DNA from: Bacteroidales bacterium
GTDB taxonomy: Bacteria > Bacteroidota > Bacteroidia > Bacteroidales > P3
Direction: 5' to 3'
DNA length: 64,000 nt
NCBI GenBank assembly: GCA_017454015.1
Contig: JAFTDW010000042.1
Span: 1-64,000, forward strand
Shown here: positions 59,349-64,000 of the stretch, in pieces
Layout: every line of letters starts with the position of its first letter
Position numbering within the stretch: the stretch's first letter is position 1
The notes under the pieces: generated by a model
The model's input: only the letters and a program-made list of their open reading frames with translations
Databases searched by the model: none
Told to the model about the DNA's origin: nothing
Made by a program: the position numbers and the translations under genes

Positions 59349-62210
59349 ATGGGTAATTTGAGGATTGCTTTGTTTCTTTTGTTTTTGGGTGTTGCAGCCG
59401 GTGCTTGGTGCCAGTCGCCGCCGGCGAGCAATGCCGCGCTTGCCGACCGCTGGGCGGATTCGGTGCTTGCCACCTTGTCTCTCAAGGAGCAGGTTGCGCA
59501 GCTGATGGTGGTGCGCGTGCCGCGCAACATGAACAAGAAGCAGCAGCGCGAGTTTGAGCACTTGGTGTCGCACCACTCTATAGGCGGTGTGTGTTTTTTT
59601 GCGGGCACGAGCGGCGACCAGCTGAGCCAGACGCGCCGTTACCAGCAGATGGCCGATGTGCCGTTGCTGGTGTGCATTGACGGCGAGTGGGGGTTGGGTA
59701 TGCGCCTTACGGACTGCTACTCTTTCCCGCGGCAGATGCTTATGGGGGCTTTGCCGCCCGAGCACGACAGCCTGATATACAAGATGGGCTGCGAGGTGGC
59801 AGCGCAGTGCCGCAAGATGGGCATACATGTGGACTTTGCGCCGGTGGCGGACCTTAACAGCAACCCGCAGAACCCTGTGATAGGCACGCGCTCGTTTGGC
59901 GAGGACCGGCGGCGGGTGGCTCGCAAGGCGACGCTCTATGCCAACGCCTTGCAGGGCGGAGGCGTCCTGGCCACTGCCAAGCATTTCCCGGGCCACGGCG
60001 ACACGTACACGGATTCGCACCTTGGGCTTCCCGCCATCGACCATTCAAGGCGCTATATGGACACTGTGGACCTCTATCCTTTCCGCAAGCTGATAGGCGC
60101 GGGTGTTGGTGGGGTTATGGTGGCGCATCTCCGTGTGGGGGCATACGATACCCTGCGCCCTTCGTCGCTCTCTCCAGCCATAGTGGACACGTTGCTACGA
60201 GGGAGGCTGGGCTACAGAGGGCTGGTGTTCACCGACGGGCTGGACATGAAGGCGGTTACAAACAGCTATAAGGCGGGTGAAGCCGAGTTGCAGGCGTTGC
60301 GTGCCGGCAACGACATACTGTTGCTTCCCCCCGACCCCAAGGAGGCCATAAAGGCCATAGTGCATGCCGCGCATGATGACGACACGCTGCGCGCCGCCAT
60401 TGCAGAGCGTTGCCGGAGAGTGCTGAGGGCAAAGTACCGCTACGTGGTGCATGGGGGCATGGCGCGGCTGTGCGCGCCCGACGCCGCCGACCGCGGCCGT
60501 TCGGAGCAGATAGCCTACGAGATAGCGATGCACGGCATCACGCTGATAGAGAACCGCGGCGGAGTGTTGCCGCTGAGACAGGACGCCAAGGTGCTAAATG
60601 TTTTCGTTAAGCAAGGGCAATTGGAGCTTGCTCCCACTGCCACGGCGGGCTACGATGCCGTGGTGGTGGACCTCAAAGCCTCGCAGACGCCCGGCAAAGA
60701 GGGCTGCTACGGCGTGGGCGCCGACACATGGAGCGCCGTTGCCAGGCTGGCGCACGGCGACGTGCCCGTGGTGCTGCGCATCTTTGGCAGCCCCTACGTG
60801 CTGTCGGGCATGGTAGGCACAGGCATCCTCGACAGCCTCACCACGGGCTTTGCCGTGGTGATGGCCTATCAGGACCACCCGCAGGTGGTGCAGGCTGCCG
60901 ACGCGCTGCTCCACAAGCCCATGACGGGCCTGCTGCCCGTGACCGTTGCGGGTTACAAGGCTGGGTACAACTGGTATACCCGAGGTAGTGCGGGCCAGCC
61001 GCAGGCGCAGAGTGCTGCCGTGGACTACGACGCGCGGCTGAGTGCCGCAGGCATGGATGTGGCGGCATTCCGCCGCATAGACAGCATAGCCCTCCTCGGC
61101 ATCCGCCAGAAAGCCTACCCGGGCTGCCAGCTTGTTGTGGCAAAAGGCGGGCAGGTGGTGTACAACCGCTGCTACGGGCGCCAGACCTACGACGAGCATT
61201 CTCCCGCTGTGGACACGGCGACCCTCTACGACCTTGCCTCGCTCACCAAGGTGGCGGCCACCACGGTGTGTGTGATGCGCCTTGTCGACGCCGGCAAGGT
61301 AAAGCTCGACGACCCGCTCTCGCGCTACCTGCCGTACCTTAAGCATACCCGCCACTCCAAGATAACGGTGAAGCAGGCCCTGAGCCACTGCGCACGCCTC
61401 AAAGCCTTCGATGCTTACTGGCAGCAGGTGCCGCTCTACAGCAGGGCGGAGGCCGACACTATGGAGGCGCTCCGTGTCGCCCCGTCGCTCTATGTCGACG
61501 CCGACTCGCGGTGGCAGGTGCTCAACCAGATAGCCGCCAGCGAGCCCAACAAGAAAAAAGGCTACCTCTACAGCGACTTGGGTTTCATGCTGCTTGCCGA
61601 CATGGTGGAGCATGTCAGCGGGCAGCCCATAGACCTCTTCGCCGAGCAGCAGTTCTACGCCCCGCTGGGCATGGCAACCACCACATTCACCCCGCTCAGC
61701 AACGGCTTCAAGCCCGAGCGCATCGCCCCTACAGAGGTGGCAGAGGTCTACCGCCACTGCGCCCTGCAAGGCTATGTGCACGACCCCAATGCCGCCGCCA
61801 TGGGCGGCGTGGCGGGCCATGCCGGACTCTTCTCCTCGGCTTCCGACCTCGTCAAGCTCTACCTGATGCTGCTTGCCGGAGGCGAGTACGAGGGCCGCCG
61901 CTACCTCTCGCCGCAGGTCATCGACCTCTTCAACACGCGCCATTTCGCCAAGCAGGGCAACCGTCGCGCCTTGGGCTACGACAAGCCGCTGCTCAGCGAC
62001 CCCAGCCGCCACTGCGCGCCACAGGCCTCCCAGCGCAGCTACGGCCACACAGGCTTCACGGGCACCATGGTCTGGGTGGACCCCGACTACGACCTGGTGT
62101 ACATCTTCCTCTCCAACCGCGTTTACCCCGATGCCAGGGAGAACCGCCTCGCCAAACTCAACATCCGCACACTGATACAAGAAGAAATATACAAATCAAT
62201 AGAGGAATGA
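59349..62210 (+). CDS. GH3 beta-N-acetylhexosaminidase-like domain fused to a class C beta-lactamase-like serine hydrolase
   Basis: A 953-residue envelope protein with a signal peptide (MGNLRIALFLLFLGVAAGAW). The GH3 domain (about 35-400) shows DFAPVADLNSNPQNPVIGTR and the NagZ-type KHFPGHGDTYTDSHLGL (about 211), so it probably cleaves GlcNAc-containing muropeptides or glycans. A GH3 C-terminal domain follows. The serine hydrolase domain (about 570-950) has SLTK (about 632), YSDLG and HTGFTG. Such fusions are frequent in Bacteroidetes and point to cell-wall recycling or editing. Residues about 417-433 (NVFVKQGQLELAPTATA) are encoded by a diverged family A repeat. Confidence 0.9.
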   Translation: MGNLRIALFLLFLGVAAGAWCQSPPASNAALADRWADSVLATLSLKEQVAQLMVVRVPRNMNKKQQREFEHLVSHHSIGGVCFFAGTSGDQLSQTRRYQQMADVPLLVCIDGEWGLGMRLTDCYSFPRQMLMGALPPEHDSLIYKMGCEVAAQCRKMGIHVDFAPVADLNSNPQNPVIGTRSFGEDRRRVARKATLYANALQGGGVLATAKHFPGHGDTYTDSHLGLPAIDHSRRYMDTVDLYPFRKLIGAGVGGVMVAHLRVGAYDTLRPSSLSPAIVDTLLRGRLGYRGLVFTDGLDMKAVTNSYKAGEAELQALRAGNDILLLPPDPKEAIKAIVHAAHDDDTLRAAIAERCRRVLRAKYRYVVHGGMARLCAPDAADRGRSEQIAYEIAMHGITLIENRGGVLPLRQDAKVLNVFVKQGQLELAPTATAGYDAVVVDLKASQTPGKEGCYGVGADTWSAVARLAHGDVPVVLRIFGSPYVLSGMVGTGILDSLTTGFAVVMAYQDHPQVVQAADALLHKPMTGLLPVTVAGYKAGYNWYTRGSAGQPQAQSAAVDYDARLSAAGMDVAAFRRIDSIALLGIRQKAYPGCQLVVAKGGQVVYNRCYGRQTYDEHSPAVDTATLYDLASLTKVAATTVCVMRLVDAGKVKLDDPLSRYLPYLKHTRHSKITVKQALSHCARLKAFDAYWQQVPLYSRAEADTMEALRVAPSLYVDADSRWQVLNQIAASEPNKKKGYLYSDLGFMLLADMVEHVSGQPIDLFAEQQFYAPLGMATTTFTPLSNGFKPERIAPTEVAEVYRHCALQGYVHDPNAAAMGGVAGHAGLFSSASDLVKLYLMLLAGGEYEGRRYLSPQVIDLFNTRHFAKQGNRRALGYDKPLLSDPSRHCAPQASQRSYGHTGFTGTMVWVDPDYDLVYIFLSNRVYPDARENRLAKLNIRTLIQEEIYKSIEE
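60599..60647 (+). repeat. Family A fragment in frame inside the GH3 fusion gene
   Basis: GTTTTCGTTAAGCAAG, then GCA, AGCTTGCT and CACTGCC in the order of an A2 unit read in reverse, about 40 of 49 positions matching. The reading frame gives NVFVKQGQLELAPTATA, against NVFVKQEQWKLAYTAAA in the intergenic A2 units. Confidence 0.8.
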
Positions 62211-63043
62211 GCAGGATATTCACATTCATACTCGGTGGTCTCGGCTGGGCTTTCGGAGGCGTGATAGGCGGGCTCATTGGCGCCGCCGTAGGAACCCGCA
62301 TCGATTCAATGCAAGAGGCAGAGGCTCGTGTCAACAACCTCGCCTCGTCGGGTGGGGGAGAGGGCCCCACGCGCCGCAGGCGCTACTCCAACACAGGCAG
62401 CAGCAACGACCACGTCGCCGCGCTGATGGTGCTTATCGCCGCCGTGATGCGCGCCGACGGCGTGGCGCGGCAGTCGGAGCTCGACTACGTCAAGGCTTTC
62501 CTGCGCAAGAACTACACCGACGAGCAGGGCAGGGAAATGCTGCTCCTGCTGCGCGGCCTGGTAAACCAGCCCGACGACATCGACGCGGTCTCCGTATGCC
62601 GCCAGATAAAGGTGAACACCGACTACTCCACGCGTTACCACATCTACGACTTCCTTTTCGGTGTCGCTTGCGCCGACAATGACTTCTCGATGCTCGAGCA
62701 CAGCCTCTTGCAGGATATAGGCCGCGAGCTCGGCATCAGCCACGCCGACTATGTGGCCATCCGGACGCGGCGAGGCATCGGCGCCCGGCAGCGCACCGGC
62801 TCGGGCAGCAGCAGCTACAGCCGCGCAAGCGCCCACAGCCGAGCCGACAACTACGCCATGCTCGGCCTACAGCCTTCGGCAACCGACGACGAGGTGCGCC
62901 GCGCTTACCGCAGGCTCGCCATGAAGTACCACCCCGACAGGGTAGAGAGCCTCGGCGAGCAGATGCGCAGCGAGGCCGAAGAGCAGTTCAAGAAAATCAA
63001 CCTCGCCTACGAAGCCATCAAGAAGGAGAGAGGCCTCAAGTAA
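62207..63043 (+). CDS. TerB-DnaJ domain protein (DjlA-like)
   Basis: A 278-residue protein. The N-terminus has a glycine-rich hydrophobic segment (GGLGWAFGGVIGGLIGAAVG), followed by a TerB-like helical domain (about 60-185; ALMVLIAAVMRADGVARQSE, then YDFLFGVACADNDFSMLEHS) and a C-terminal J domain (about 215-275) with HPD in MKYHPDRVESLG. DjlA-type co-chaperones have a similar layout and recruit DnaK to the membrane. The ATG overlaps the stop codon of the preceding gene (ATGA). Confidence 0.88.
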   Translation: MSRIFTFILGGLGWAFGGVIGGLIGAAVGTRIDSMQEAEARVNNLASSGGGEGPTRRRRYSNTGSSNDHVAALMVLIAAVMRADGVARQSELDYVKAFLRKNYTDEQGREMLLLLRGLVNQPDDIDAVSVCRQIKVNTDYSTRYHIYDFLFGVACADNDFSMLEHSLLQDIGRELGISHADYVAIRTRRGIGARQRTGSGSSSYSRASAHSRADNYAMLGLQPSATDDEVRRAYRRLAMKYHPDRVESLGEQMRSEAEEQFKKINLAYEAIKKERGLK

Positions 63044-63070
63044 ATAACCTCCAATCAACCGCCCGTGGCC

Positions 63071-64000
63071 ATGGACTCCGACCGCTCTCCGCTCTACAGG
63101 CTGCGCCTGCTCCTTGTATACAGAGACGTGCTGCGCAACAAAGTGCTGCCGCTCACCCGCCTCTATGCGCGCCGTTTTGCCCGCTGCCAGCAGCGGGCCG
63201 CCAGCAGCCTGCAGCACAAGGAAAAGCTCCACGTGGCCTTCCTGCTCTCCACACCCGGAATGTGGAAATGCCACTACCTCTACAAGGAAATGGAGCAAAA
63301 CCCCCGCTACCACCCCTTTCTGGTACTGCTCCCCTACAGCATGTACAAAGGCTACAGCCACGCCCAGGTGGAGGCTATGCTCGAGCGCACACGCCTCTTC
63401 GCCGAGCGGCAGGGCTACGATTATGTGATACCTCGCGACATGCATACGGGCAAGTGGGACGACATACGCAGCACCCTCAAGCCCGACATAGTGTTCTTCT
63501 CCTCGCCATACAAGGACGTTTACCCACAATACTACATCTACCATTTCCGCGACACGCTGACATGCTACGTCCCTTACGCTTTCTCGTCGCTCAAGGCCTA
63601 CAAGAACAACTACGACCTGATATTCCACAACCTCGTGGGGCTCTACCTCCTCGAGATCGACTGGCACCGCCAGGCCGCAGCCGACAACGCCCGTTGCGGC
63701 GCACGCAACGCAGTGGTCAGCGGCTACCCAGGCACGGAAGTCTTTCTGCGAGGCGACTACAACCCTCGCGACAGATGGAAACCCCAGCCTCTCCCAATGA
63801 AACGCGTCGTGTGGGCCCCACACCATCCTGTCGACGACCCCACAGGCGTGGCCACTTTCCTCACCTACTGCCACTTCATGCTTCGGCTGGCCAATAAATA
63901 CAGCCAGTCGGTACAGTTCGCCTTCAAACCACACCAGCTGCTCAGGTTCAAGCTCTCCAAGCTCTGGGGCGAGCAGCGCACCGCAGAGTACTACGACACA
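63071..64000 (+). CDS. CDP-glycerol glycerophosphotransferase-like protein (partial, runs off the window)
   Basis: An open frame from ATG 63071 to the right edge (310 codons, no stop). KLHVAFLLSTPGMWKCHYLY, then HPFLVLLPYSMYKGYSHAQ and VVWAPHHPVDDPTG with FAFKPHQLLRFKL resemble the glycerophosphotransferase fold of teichoic-acid-like polymerases, which Bacteroidetes use in capsule or surface glycan loci. The family call is moderate; the polymer is unknown. A 27-nt gap separates it from the TerB-DnaJ gene. Confidence 0.6.
   Translation, partial: MDSDRSPLYRLRLLLVYRDVLRNKVLPLTRLYARRFARCQQRAASSLQHKEKLHVAFLLSTPGMWKCHYLYKEMEQNPRYHPFLVLLPYSMYKGYSHAQVEAMLERTRLFAERQGYDYVIPRDMHTGKWDDIRSTLKPDIVFFSSPYKDVYPQYYIYHFRDTLTCYVPYAFSSLKAYKNNYDLIFHNLVGLYLLEIDWHRQAAADNARCGARNAVVSGYPGTEVFLRGDYNPRDRWKPQPLPMKRVVWAPHHPVDDPTGVATFLTYCHFMLRLANKYSQSVQFAFKPHQLLRFKLSKLWGEQRTAEYYDT

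Overview
The window is a chromosomal segment of a Bacteroidales bacterium, probably a gut-type lineage. The evidence is the 5' end of a Bacteroidetes-like 16S rRNA gene at the left edge and several promoters of the Bacteroidetes type (TTG, 19-21 nt, TAnnTTTG). Others are a short housekeeping sigma factor, a long NusB, BspA-like and C10-peptidase surface proteins with type IX secretion C-terminal domains, a DUF5686 protein and starts without clear Shine-Dalgarno sequences. Coding density is high and most genes are conserved housekeeping genes. No phage, insertion sequence, tRNA or CRISPR array was seen.

Layout. 1-0.5 kb: 16S rRNA 5' end and its promoter (minus). 0.7-4.9 kb: minus operon nadC, yihY, rlmL-like, queG. 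5-8.4 kb: cinA and a DUF486 gene (plus), then rpoD-rsmG (minus). 8.6-13.7 kb: a 1712-residue BspA-like surface protein (minus). 14-23.8 kb: mainly plus, with a glutamate/sodium symporter, a BamA-like barrel, ffh, folD, a family 2 glycosyltransferase, a lipoprotein, yraN and a GH106-like lipoprotein. 23.8-25.7 kb: DUF975 and rocD (minus). 26-31.7 kb: htpG, an Mpv17-like membrane protein, a porin and a fused oligopeptide ABC ATPase (plus). 31.7-45.5 kb: a long minus block with a dksA-like gene, rimM, rpsP, C10 peptidase, 2-hydroxyacid dehydrogenase, flavin reductase, dnaA, an AT-rich gap, dciA-like, recF, ispH, an M23 peptidase, an unknown gene and lpdA. 45.6-64 kb: plus block with DUF5686, a thioredoxin-like gene, leuS, nusB, DUF1573, two paralogous lipoproteins, yajC, ybbR, coaE, a GH3-serine hydrolase fusion, a TerB-DnaJ protein and a truncated CDP-glycerol-transferase-like gene.

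The most unusual content is in the spacers. At least three families of structured dispersed repeats occupy intergenic DNA. Family A (about 57 or 67 bp, bounded by CGTTTTC/GAAAACG) carries crossing complementary segments that would form a pseudoknot or a two-state switch; one diverged copy lies in frame inside the GH3-serine hydrolase gene. Family B is a modular repeat of about 46 bp, in arrays around coaE, ybbR and folD. Family C is a three-hairpin element whose stems differ between copies while keeping their pairing. Two composite units containing family A fill the stop-to-start spacers on both sides of nusB almost exactly. Telomere-like CCCTTTAA spacers sit just before some start codons, and their G-rich complements just after some stop codons. 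All functional statements about these repeats are inference.
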